Shown here: piece after piece, positions 18,594-26,234 of the stretch | How positions within the stretch are numbered: position 1 is the stretch's first letter | Layout: each line of letters opens with the position of its first letter | Origin: Methanocatella intestini | GTDB lineage: Archaea > Methanobacteriota > Methanobacteria > Methanobacteriales > Methanobacteriaceae | NCBI RefSeq assembly: GCF_002252585.1 | Contig: NZ_NQLD01000014.1 | Reading direction: 5' to 3' (one strand) | Length of the DNA: 64,000 nucleotides | The notes under the pieces: generated by a model | What the model saw: the letters and a program-made list of their open reading frames with translations, nothing else | Database searches by the model: none | What the model was told of the DNA's origin: nothing | Made by a program: the position numbers and the translations under genes

Positions 18594-19991
18594 ATGTTTT
18601 TACAAAATATTTCCAAATTTATTTCAAATTATCGTTATGAACAGGCATCAAAAGAAACTCTTAATGTGGTAAAAGCAGCATTTATTGATTTTTTCGGAGT
18701 CACATATAGAGGTGCAAATGAGGAATCATCCAGAATAGCTTTCAATACTATTGGTGAATTATTTTTTGGAAATATGGAGTTTGAGCTGGAATCTTCTGTT
18801 ATTGGTATGCCTAATTTTAAAACAAATTTATTAAATGCAGGTTTCTTAAATGGTATTTCTGCTCATGTTTTAGAATTGGATGATGGCCATAGGGGGGCAC
18901 AAATTCATTTAGGTTCAGTTATTTTTCCAGCTGCTTTAGCTATTAGTGAAGCTTATGATTTAGACGGCAAATCTTTTTTAGAAGCAGTTATTGTAGGTTA
19001 TGAAGTTGGAATAATGTTAGGTCAAATTGTTAATCCTCAACATAGGGATAAGGGATTTCATACAACTGGAACTATTGGAACATTTGTTGCAGGAGCAGTT
19101 GCTTCTAAATTGCTAAATCTTGATGAAAATCAAATTTTAAATGCTTTAGGATTATGTGGAACTCAGGCTGCTGGCCTTTTGGAATCTGATCATAAGGGAA
19201 GTATGGGTAAAGTTCTCCATGTTGGAAAAGCTGTTTATAATGGATTATTATCTGCATTTTTGGCTTTAAATGGTTTTACTGGTGCGGGAACAATTTTTGA
19301 TGGGAATGAAGGCTTTTTAAAAACAATGGTTTTATCTGATAATGATTTTTCTTTGGATGTTGCTCTAAAAAATATTGGTAAAGTTAGGGTCAGAGACATT
19401 TACTTTAAAAAATATCCCTTTTGCAGACATTTGCACTCTTCAATAGATACTGTTTTAAAACTAAAAGCAAGTATTGGTGAGGAGTATGAGCATATTGAAA
19501 ATGTGATTATCAAAACATATGATGTAGCTGCTAAACATGATAATTATAATCCAAAAAATGTTGAAGAATTAAAACAGAGTTTGCCTTATGCAGTGGCTAT
19601 TATGCTTGTTTGCGGTGAAATTGATTTGGATGATTTGAATCAGTTAATTGAATTTGGTTTGCTTGATAGCTATTCAACAGTTGACAAAGTTAACAGTATT
19701 AAGAATTTAGCTAATAAAATAATCATTGTTTCTGATGGTGGACTGGATGAATTATATCCAAATAAAAGGCCGTCAAATATTATTATTAAATTAGATAAGT
19801 CTTTTAGAGGAGGAATTTTCCAGAATATAACATTCCTGCCAAAAGGGGATTTTGAAAATCCATATCAGTTAAAAGATTTAATTGATAAATTTAAAAGTTT
19901 AAATCCTGATTTTGATTTAAATAAATTGATCGTTGTTGATAATATTGAAGAATATTCTATAAAGCAGCTTATGGAAACATTAAATGAGTAG
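18594..19991 (+). CDS. MmgE/PrpD family protein
   Basis: 465 residues, full length for the family. Characteristic motifs: ELDDGHRGAQIHLGSVIFPAA (residues 91-111), GYEVGIMLGQIVNPQHRDKG, the KYPFCRHLHSSIDT block near residue 275, and a C-terminal domain to the end. Known members are 2-methylcitrate dehydratase, cis-aconitate decarboxylase and iminodisuccinate epimerase, so the substrate is probably a branched or unsaturated di/tricarboxylate. RBS AAGGTGGG is present. The following genes are within a few bases, and the context suggests dehydration or isomerisation of a C5-C7 acid. Confidence 0.8.
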   Translation: MFLQNISKFISNYRYEQASKETLNVVKAAFIDFFGVTYRGANEESSRIAFNTIGELFFGNMEFELESSVIGMPNFKTNLLNAGFLNGISAHVLELDDGHRGAQIHLGSVIFPAALAISEAYDLDGKSFLEAVIVGYEVGIMLGQIVNPQHRDKGFHTTGTIGTFVAGAVASKLLNLDENQILNALGLCGTQAAGLLESDHKGSMGKVLHVGKAVYNGLLSAFLALNGFTGAGTIFDGNEGFLKTMVLSDNDFSLDVALKNIGKVRVRDIYFKKYPFCRHLHSSIDTVLKLKASIGEEYEHIENVIIKTYDVAAKHDNYNPKNVEELKQSLPYAVAIMLVCGEIDLDDLNQLIEFGLLDSYSTVDKVNSIKNLANKIIIVSDGGLDELYPNKRPSNIIIKLDKSFRGGIFQNITFLPKGDFENPYQLKDLIDKFKSLNPDFDLNKLIVVDNIEEYSIKQLMETLNE

Positions 19992-19996
19992 GTACA

Positions 19997-20899
19997 ATGA
20001 AAAAAACTGAAGAATTCTTAAAACAACTTGGAATTAAAAGACCTTCTGATGATTTTGAATCATTTAAACGTTTTAATGATGGTGGACAATATCGTTTTGA
20101 GGTTCCTGGAATACAGTCTCCTAAAATAATGGATACTTTACTTAAGGAAGCTTCTAAAAATGAGATAACCATTCATCGTATTACTCAAACTAAAGGAATA
20201 ATGTTGCTTACTGATGAAGAAATTACAGAAATGGTTAATCTGGCCAAAAAATATGAATGTGAACTTTTTTTATCTGTTGGTCCAAGAGCTACTTATGATA
20301 CAAGTGCAACTGCTCATACTAAAGAAGGAAGCAGAATCGGATATCGATTAAGAGGATATGAAAATTTGGTTTATGCAATTGAAGATGTTAAAAGAGCAGT
20401 TAATTTAGGAGTTCGCGGAATATTATTATATGATGAAGGTTTACTTTGGGCTTTAAATCAAATGAGAAAAGCAGGTGAGCTTCCAAAGTCACTTCATTTT
20501 AAAATGTCTGCACATGCAGGTCATGGAAATCCAGCATCTGCAAAATTGCTTGAAGAAAATGGTCTTAATTCTTTTAACCCTGTTAGAGATTTACAAATTC
20601 CTATGATTGCAGCTATTCGTAAAGCAGTTTATATTCCTTTAGATTTACATACTGAAAATCCAAAATCAACTGGAGGATTTATAAGACATTATGAAGTTCC
20701 AAAGATCATTAAAGTAGCTTCTCCAGTATATTTAAAAACAGGTGGCTCAGTAGCACAATCTCATAATTGGGATACTTCTGAAAAGGAAGCAATTGCCCGT
20801 ATAAAACAGGTTAAACTGGTTAAAAGGATGATTGACCAATATTATTGTGATGCAGTATCTTCTCCTAAAGGATCTAAAGATTTATCTATTCCTGAGTGA
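19997..20899 (+). CDS. U32-peptidase-like barrel protein of unknown activity
   Basis: 300 residues. The fold pattern and segments (FLSVGPRATYDTSATAHT, GVRGILLYDEG, HFKMSAHAGHGNPASAKLLEE, YIPLDLHTENPKSTGGFI) resemble the U32 'peptidase' barrel group. It lacks the Cys cluster seen in iron-sulfur U32 enzymes such as UbiU/UbiV. It lies five bases after the MmgE/PrpD gene and four bases before the fumarase-like gene, so it most probably acts in the same pathway, perhaps as an isomerase or lyase. The activity is not established. Confidence 0.55.
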   Translation: MKKTEEFLKQLGIKRPSDDFESFKRFNDGGQYRFEVPGIQSPKIMDTLLKEASKNEITIHRITQTKGIMLLTDEEITEMVNLAKKYECELFLSVGPRATYDTSATAHTKEGSRIGYRLRGYENLVYAIEDVKRAVNLGVRGILLYDEGLLWALNQMRKAGELPKSLHFKMSAHAGHGNPASAKLLEENGLNSFNPVRDLQIPMIAAIRKAVYIPLDLHTENPKSTGGFIRHYEVPKIIKVASPVYLKTGGSVAQSHNWDTSEKEAIARIKQVKLVKRMIDQYYCDAVSSPKGSKDLSIPE

Positions 20900-20903
20900 T
20901 TAT

Positions 20904-21776
20904 ATGGATATCATAGAAGATGTTTCAAACACAATAATTAAAGCCAGTACAAATCTCTCTAAAGATAAATACAATGCATTAAAAAAAGCTATTTCTATTG
21001 AAGATAATGAAAATGCTTTGTGGACTTTAAATCAAATTTTAAAAAATTATAAAGTAGCTAATAAGGTTAAATTTCCTTTATGTGATGATACTGGAATTCC
21101 TCATGTAATTATTGAGATAGGTGAAAACAGAGAAATTACCGGAAATTTAATAGCTCAAATTAATGAAGGAATTAAAGAGGGATTAAATAATTTACCTGCT
21201 CGCCCAATGGCTGTTAAAGGCAATGATATTGAGAGAATTGAACAGTCAAAGGGATTATATGATAATCCGGGTCAAATGAAAGCAGCATCTTTTTTAATAG
21301 ATTCTTTCAGTGATGATTCTACATATAAAAGGGATATTTCTCCAGATACTTTAAACATCCATTTTATATTGGAAGGTGGAGGACCTGAAATAAGAGCAAA
21401 GACATATAGGATATATCATAAAAGATCAGTTGTAAATGTAATGGATACTGCAATTGGCTGGTTAGAGGAATCCCTAAAAATGCTGGGATGTACACCTTCT
21501 GTTCCTGCTATCGGCATTGGCCGTACACATTATGAGGCGGCATCATTATTATTAAAATCAATTGTTTATGGAAATCTGGATTTTCAAAATGAATTGGAAG
21601 AGTATGTAACTGAAAGATTAAACAAAACAAATATCGGACCATTAGGATTCGGTGGAAAAACAACGGTTTTAGGTTCATTTGTCAATATAGGTAATCAGAG
21701 GGCAAGCGGTGTTAGAATTGTTTCAGTTAGACCTTCCTGTTTTGTAGAACCTAGAGTTGCAACATTACATTTATAA
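20904..21776 (+). CDS. Class I fumarase-type hydratase, alpha subunit
   Basis: 290 residues. ATG 20904 is chosen because GAGTGAT precedes it; the longer upstream frame overlaps the previous gene. It matches the N-terminal (alpha) half of class I fumarase and L-tartrate dehydratase, with FPLCDDTGIPHV (Cys60), LKMLGCTPSV (Cys196) and RPSCFVEPR (Cys279) as likely 4Fe-4S ligands, plus ARPMAVKGND and GPLGFGGKTT. These enzymes need a beta part; none is encoded next to it or elsewhere in this window. Possible substrates are fumarate, mesaconate or another unsaturated acid made by the MmgE/PrpD protein. Confidence 0.75.
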   Translation: MDIIEDVSNTIIKASTNLSKDKYNALKKAISIEDNENALWTLNQILKNYKVANKVKFPLCDDTGIPHVIIEIGENREITGNLIAQINEGIKEGLNNLPARPMAVKGNDIERIEQSKGLYDNPGQMKAASFLIDSFSDDSTYKRDISPDTLNIHFILEGGGPEIRAKTYRIYHKRSVVNVMDTAIGWLEESLKMLGCTPSVPAIGIGRTHYEAASLLLKSIVYGNLDFQNELEEYVTERLNKTNIGPLGFGGKTTVLGSFVNIGNQRASGVRIVSVRPSCFVEPRVATLHL

Positions 21777-21823
21777 CAGATTATAATTAATATTTTAATT
21801 ATTAAATTAAGGAAATTAAAACA

Positions 21824-22630
21824 ATGTCAGAAAATAATTTTAAAATTAATGAACATTCATTAAGGACAGCTATTTCTAAAGTTGAGCCTAATAAAATTGT
21901 TACCAGAGGATACAATCAAAGGGATTTAATTGAAAAAATCAGATATAGTGATATGGTTTTTCTTCTTCTGAAAGGGAGATTGCCTTCAATAAAAGAAGGA
22001 AAATTGTTCAATCATGTTTTAGTTTCTTTTTGTGATCATGGAGCTACTCCACCAAGTACACAAACTGCAAGACTTGTTGCTTCTTCAGGTTCTCCATTAA
22101 ATGCTGCAGTAGCTGGCGCATTACTGTCATTTGGTCATAAACATGCTGGTGCTATTGAAAAGACCATGGAATTATATCAGTCTAAGATTGATTCTTTAAT
22201 GTTAACCGGAGATGCTGATATTGACAACAAGCAGATAGCTAGTTTGGCTATTGATTTATATAATGAATATGTTGTATCTGAAAATACTAAAATACCTGGT
22301 TTTGGACATAGATATCATAATGTTGACCCAAGAGCAGACAAATTAATGGAACTTGTTATAAAAGAGGGATGTGTAGGCCCCCATACTAAATTGGCGCTGG
22401 CTATTGAAGATTTGCTTCATCAAAAGAAAAATATTCGTTTAAATGTTGATGGAGCAAATGCAGCAATTTTATCTGATTTGGGTTTTGACCCAAAATTGGG
22501 ATTGGGGGTCTTTATTATTGGTCGTGTTCCGGGCATTATTGCTCATATTTATGAAGAAACTATTGATGAAGAGGAATTTAGGCGTTTTTGTGACATTGAC
22601 GACATTGTTTATGACGGTCCTGGAAGGTAG
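21824..22630 (+). CDS. Citrate-synthase-fold protein, citryl-CoA lyase-like
   Basis: 268 residues, much shorter than citrate synthase (about 380-430) and matching single-domain citryl-CoA lyase-type members. The three catalytic positions are kept: FGHKHAG (His105 or His107), PGFGHRYHNVDPRA (His162) and LNVDGANAAIL (Asp209). It probably cleaves or forms a C-C bond in a citryl- or citramalyl-like CoA thioester. It sits directly after the hydratase subunit, suggesting a dehydration-hydration-cleavage sequence. No CoA ligase or transferase is in the window. Confidence 0.75.
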   Translation: MSENNFKINEHSLRTAISKVEPNKIVTRGYNQRDLIEKIRYSDMVFLLLKGRLPSIKEGKLFNHVLVSFCDHGATPPSTQTARLVASSGSPLNAAVAGALLSFGHKHAGAIEKTMELYQSKIDSLMLTGDADIDNKQIASLAIDLYNEYVVSENTKIPGFGHRYHNVDPRADKLMELVIKEGCVGPHTKLALAIEDLLHQKKNIRLNVDGANAAILSDLGFDPKLGLGVFIIGRVPGIIAHIYEETIDEEEFRRFCDIDDIVYDGPGR

Positions 22631-22635
22631 ATAAT

Positions 22636-23142
22636 ATGGATTTTGATGATGTAATTAATAAAAGGTATAGTGTAAGAGGATATTTGGACAAGGAAGTTGA
22701 AGATGAAAAACTTGAATATGTACTAAAAGCAGCTACAATAGCTCCAACAGGAGTAAATAACCAGCCATTTAAAGTATTTGTAATTGATACTAAAAAGAAT
22801 AAAAAACAGTTATCTGAAATTTACGGGGCTGAATGGTTTGTAGAAGCTCCTTATGTATTATGTGTTGTAGCTAATGTTGATGAAGCATGGACAAGACCGT
22901 GGGACGGAAAAAACATAGCTGATATTGATGCAACTATTGTAATGGACCATATTATTTTAGCAGCTACTAATGTTGGACTTGGAACTTGTTACATTGCAGC
23001 ATTTCAGGCTGATAAGGCAAGTGAATTTTTAAATTTAAATGATAATGAAGTTCCAGTATTATTCACTCCTTTAGGATATGGAAATGCAGAACCAAGAGAC
23101 ACTCCAAGAAAAGAAATTGATGAATTTGTAGAATATATTTAG
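22636..23142 (+). CDS. Nitroreductase family flavoprotein
   Basis: 168 residues. FMN-binding signatures: KRYSVRGYLDKEV at the start, AATIAPTGVNNQPFKVFVID, and GLGTCYIAAF near residue 118. It probably reduces a substrate with NAD(P)H or F420-derived electrons. It is five bases after the lyase gene and seven before the next, so it may be the last step of the carboxylate cluster, or merely co-transcribed. Confidence 0.82.
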   Translation: MDFDDVINKRYSVRGYLDKEVEDEKLEYVLKAATIAPTGVNNQPFKVFVIDTKKNKKQLSEIYGAEWFVEAPYVLCVVANVDEAWTRPWDGKNIADIDATIVMDHIILAATNVGLGTCYIAAFQADKASEFLNLNDNEVPVLFTPLGYGNAEPRDTPRKEIDEFVEYI

Positions 23143-23148
23143 ATTATA

Positions 23149-23487
23149 ATGAAATTATTTATATTAAAAGCAGATAATTCAAAAGAAATGAATAAAATTT
23201 CTGAAGATTTGTCTCAAAACAAATTCAAAATTACTCAGCAGGAAAAACATTATATTTTAATGAAAAAAAAGAGATATGGAAATTATGCTGCCCATATGTT
23301 CTTTTTATTCGTTGGATTATTCATATTCATGCCTCTGCTTATAGCTAATGTTGTATATTTGGCATACTCTTTACTTTGGACAAGTCCAAATGTTTTAATA
23401 ACAACTGAAACTAAAGCGGAATCTGGAGAATCTTTGGAATTCAATACTATTGATGAAGTATTGGAAAAAGCTAATGCTATGTTTTAA
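23149..23487 (+). CDS. Unknown small membrane protein
   Basis: 112 residues. A soluble N-terminal part of about 45 residues precedes a hydrophobic stretch, residues about 49-77 (HMFFLFVGLFIFMPLLIANVVYLAY), that could form one or two helices, and then a 30-residue soluble tail. It starts seven bases after the nitroreductase stop, without a strong ribosome binding site, so it may depend on translational coupling. Not recognised. Confidence 0.55.
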   Translation: MKLFILKADNSKEMNKISEDLSQNKFKITQQEKHYILMKKKRYGNYAAHMFFLFVGLFIFMPLLIANVVYLAYSLLWTSPNVLITTETKAESGESLEFNTIDEVLEKANAMF

Positions 23488-23489
23488 TA

Positions 23490-23834
23490 TTAACTTATAA
23501 TTTTTTCCACTTCATAATCTTCTATTTTTCTTATTATTACTGGTTCATAAGTGGCTGAAGTATCATATTCTGATTCTTCACCTATTTTAGCATCAATAAA
23601 CACCTGATCAATATTAGGTTCTGACAATAACATCAGCAAATCTGATATGAAATTATCATATTCTTTTTGGATATTGTCATCTTCAAATTTAAGCTGTGGT
23701 ATTTCACTAGTCCAGATGTCTTCACCGGGACTGAATTTTCTGTCACTAATTTTTTCATGCTCTGTTTTTGCATCTAAAATTAATGTAAAATGTTTGTTGT
23801 TAATAGTCCATACGCTCCTATCCATTTGCATCAC
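23490..23834 (-). CDS. Unknown small cytoplasmic protein
   Basis: 114 residues, acidic, no membrane segment, not recognised. The N-terminus reads WTINNKHFTLILDAKTEHEK; the remainder alternates strands and helices. It is convergent with the previous gene (stops two bases apart) and divergent from the next. An alternative start is the second Met (MQMDRS). Coding is supported by length and by the tight fit between neighbours. Confidence 0.5.
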   Translation of the reverse strand: MMQMDRSVWTINNKHFTLILDAKTEHEKISDRKFSPGEDIWTSEIPQLKFEDDNIQKEYDNFISDLLMLLSEPNIDQVFIDAKIGEESEYDTSATYEPVIIRKIEDYEVEKIIS

Positions 23835-23893
23835 CTTTAGCTACTATTATATTATATATAATATAAATAGTATAAAGTTTAAAAGAAATAATC

Positions 23894-24241
23894 ATGATTA
23901 AAGTTAAGAATATTAAATTATTGGGAATTCTGTTAGCTATTTTAGTAATATTTTTAGGAATTCGTTCTTTATTTACTCAAACAATAACTAATGACAGTAT
24001 AGCTAGTGCTATTATTTTAGTTTTAATTGGAATTGCTTACATAGTTATTGTTGCTAAACCGCAATGGGCTAAGGCAGTTTTCTTTTTTGAAGGTATTATT
24101 ATTGGAATAAGCGGTTATACTTTACTTGCTACTCCATATAACTATTTGCTTGGAATTATTGGGCTTGCTATTGTTGTAATAGCTGTATTGGCATATCTGC
24201 AAAAATTGCCTATGAGTATTTTAAAATATTTTTATAGGTAA
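23894..24241 (+). CDS. Unknown four-helix membrane protein
   Basis: 115 residues with four predicted membrane helices (LLGILLAILVIFLGI, SAIILVLIGIAYIVIV, AVFFFEGIIIGISGY, LLGIIGLAIVVIAVLAY) and a short basic C-terminus. No catalytic residues stand out and the family is not recognised. ISM1 copy 2 inserted just after the stop (target duplication from 24247), leaving the gene intact. Confidence 0.5.
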   Translation: MIKVKNIKLLGILLAILVIFLGIRSLFTQTITNDSIASAIILVLIGIAYIVIVAKPQWAKAVFFFEGIIIGISGYTLLATPYNYLLGIIGLAIVVIAVLAYLQKLPMSILKYFYR

Positions 24242-24254
24242 TTAATCTTTTTTT

Positions 24255-25638
24255 GAGTCTGTAAAATTTTATAGGCTTATTTGATTTTTATGTGTTTTTC
24301 TGTCCAATTTTTCATTTGGTAGTCTAAAAATGTTAGAATTCCGTTTTTAGTTTTGTATATTTTCTTTATTTTTTCTGGATTGGTTTGTCTGTAGTAATTT
24401 TCGACTTTGTTCGATGTTTTTTCAATATTTTCATCATCTAAGTGTTGTACGTATCTGTGAAAGTGATTAATGATATGTTTTCTTATAAAATCTTTTAATA
24501 CTACTGGTATGGCCATGTAATTTTGTAAGTATTGTTTAAATTGTCCTATTGCTTCTTTTGTTGAGTTTTGTCTGAAACAGTTTTTTAATTCTTGCGCATT
24601 TTCATAGATATGTTCTCTTTGTTTTGTGTTAATCTTGTTTCTTCTGCAGTAGACTTTTAATTTGTGATTTATTGTTTGAAATAAATGAAATATGCATAAT
24701 TGATGATTTACTCCTATTTCATCGGCTACATTGCGATACATTGGAAATAAATCTGTTGTTAAGCAAATAAATGGTTTATTTTTCGTTGAATCTAAGATAA
24801 ATTTTTTAGTATTTTTTGGTATTCTGCGACGTACTATTCGTTCTGAGACCGGAACATTAAGTATAGCATCAAATAATGTTAATCTGTAATGTCTGACTCC
24901 ATTAAGTCTTAAAAATTGTTCATCATATAAATAGTAGCCAGAATATTCAAATTCTTCGTTGTTGATTGTTTCCTTGTGATTTTTGTTGGACCAATTCTTG
25001 ATTGTTTGATGAGATACGCGGATTTTAAGGAATATTTCAAAGTATTTACTTATTTTACGAAGTGATTGATATCCAATTTTCATTATTCCAGGTATTTTAT
25101 CCATTATTTCTTGTAAAAATTGTTTATTTTTTCCAATTAATGGATTGTTGTATATTCCGAATTTCTTTCCACATTTTTTTGCATTGATATTGCTGTTCTT
25201 TGAATTCTGTAGTTTTTCCATTGATATTTTGTTTGTTTTTTGTTATTGTGCCTTTTTTGATAATTTTATGAGCTCCACAAACTGGACAAATTGGATTAAC
25301 ATATGAAAATATGTTATTTTCGTCTAAAAATAGTTTTTGATTAGTATTTTCAATATTTTGGCTTTTGTTAAGCCTTTCTGAAATGATTTTTTCATAATCA
25401 ATTTTTTCTTCAGAAAAATCAAAAAGTTTAAGTTGTATGAAGTTTAAATTACTATTGGGGACAAATTTGTTTTGTTTGGTCATAAAATATTATTTGTCCT
25501 CATTTATTTAAGTAATTTACTATTTTTAAATCAATATTTTTTAAATTAAAGCAAAATTAGAATGAATTTTCATCGAGGCGAAATTTCAACTGTAAAAAAA
25601 AATTAATTTGAAAAAAGCCTATAAAATTTTACAGACTC
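24255..25638 (-). mobile_element. ISM1-type insertion sequence, copy 2
   Basis: 1384 bases, same orientation as copy 1. The left terminal repeat (24255-24283) equals that of copy 1. The right one (25610-25638) has two changed bases near its inner end. Target duplications of 8 bases, CTTTTTTT, lie at 24247-24254 and 25639-25646. It separates the small membrane gene from the ATP synthase promoter without disrupting either. Confidence 0.9.
24277..25483 (-). pseudogene. ISM1 transposase, split by a frameshift (copy 2)
   Basis: Frames 25124-25483 (zinc ribbon start CPVCGAHKIIKKG) and 24277-25221 (catalytic part) encode one transposase. Here the run after TGC is seven A (near 25175-25181), against six in copy 1, turning CKKCGKKF into CKKMWKEI. 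In the other frame the sequence reads straight through KKCGKKFGIYNNPLIG, which shows the ancestral join. The lesion is at a different base from copy 1, so the two copies were broken independently, unless one or both are read errors or a frameshift is used for expression. DDE motifs are intact. Confidence 0.82.
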
Positions 25639-25857
25639 CTTTTTTTTAACATTTCAATGTTCATTGTACGGTTATCAGACTGTATAAAATTTTACTTTTA
25701 AAATTAAACATTGCTCAATATGTACTATATTTATTTAAAATTTTATGAACAAATAGTGATTTTTAATGTATTCATGTTGTTTATTGTCTTATTTTCCTAT
25801 TGCTCTGCTATTTTTTCCTAAAATCCGAGAATTAGGTTATGCTAAAGATAAATCGTA

Positions 25858-25873
25858 AAAGATATATATATAG
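25858..25873 (+). promoter_or_regulatory. TATA box of the ATP synthase operon
   Basis: AAGATATATATATAG lies about 40-50 bases before ahaH ATG (25910), with the ribosome binding site GGTGATT at 25899-25905. A start of transcription near 25893 is expected from archaeal TATA spacing. No other promoter-like element lies between ISM1 copy 2 and ahaH. Confidence 0.5.
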
Positions 25874-25909
25874 TTCTCAATAAAAATTAATATACCATGG
25901 TGATTAATT

Positions 25910-26224
25910 ATGGCAGAGATATCAGAAGCTATCGCAATGATAAAAAAAGCTGAATCTGATGCTGAACAACTTATTCTTGATTCAGAGTCCAAATCAGTGG
26001 ATATGGTAAATGAATCAAAAATAAATGCTGAAAATATCATAAATGAGGCAAAAAAAGCAGCTGAAGAAGAAGCTAAAAATACTGTTTTTGATGCAGAAGA
26101 CAAAGCTAAAAAAGAAGCACAATCTATTGCTAAAGATGGGAAAGCTAATGTAGCTTCCTTAAAAGAAAAAGCTATGGCAAATGTAGATGATGCTGCTTCT
26201 ATTATTGTCAAAAATGTTTTATAG
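25910..26224 (+). CDS. ahaH: A-type ATP synthase subunit H (peripheral stalk)
   Basis: 104 residues, almost entirely helical and charged with Ala-rich heptads (KKAESDAEQLILDSESK..., EEAKNTVFDAEDKAKKEA), typical of the E/H peripheral-stalk coiled coil. First gene of the nine-gene operon H-I-K-E-C-F-A-B-D, its place in Methanobacteriales. RBS GGTGATT. The next gene starts 10 bases after the stop. Confidence 0.88.
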   Translation: MAEISEAIAMIKKAESDAEQLILDSESKSVDMVNESKINAENIINEAKKAAEEEAKNTVFDAEDKAKKEAQSIAKDGKANVASLKEKAMANVDDAASIIVKNVL

Positions 26225-26234
26225 TGTGAGATTA

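Noticed and set aside
20832..20903. N-terminal extension of the fumarase-type gene
   Set aside because: It overlaps the coding end of the U32-like gene and lacks a ribosome binding site; ATG 20904 has GAGTGAT at normal spacing.
17126..23142. Reading the cluster as a propionate (2-methylcitrate) cycle
   Set aside because: No methylisocitrate lyase or full-length methylcitrate synthase is present; only the MmgE/PrpD family membership fits.
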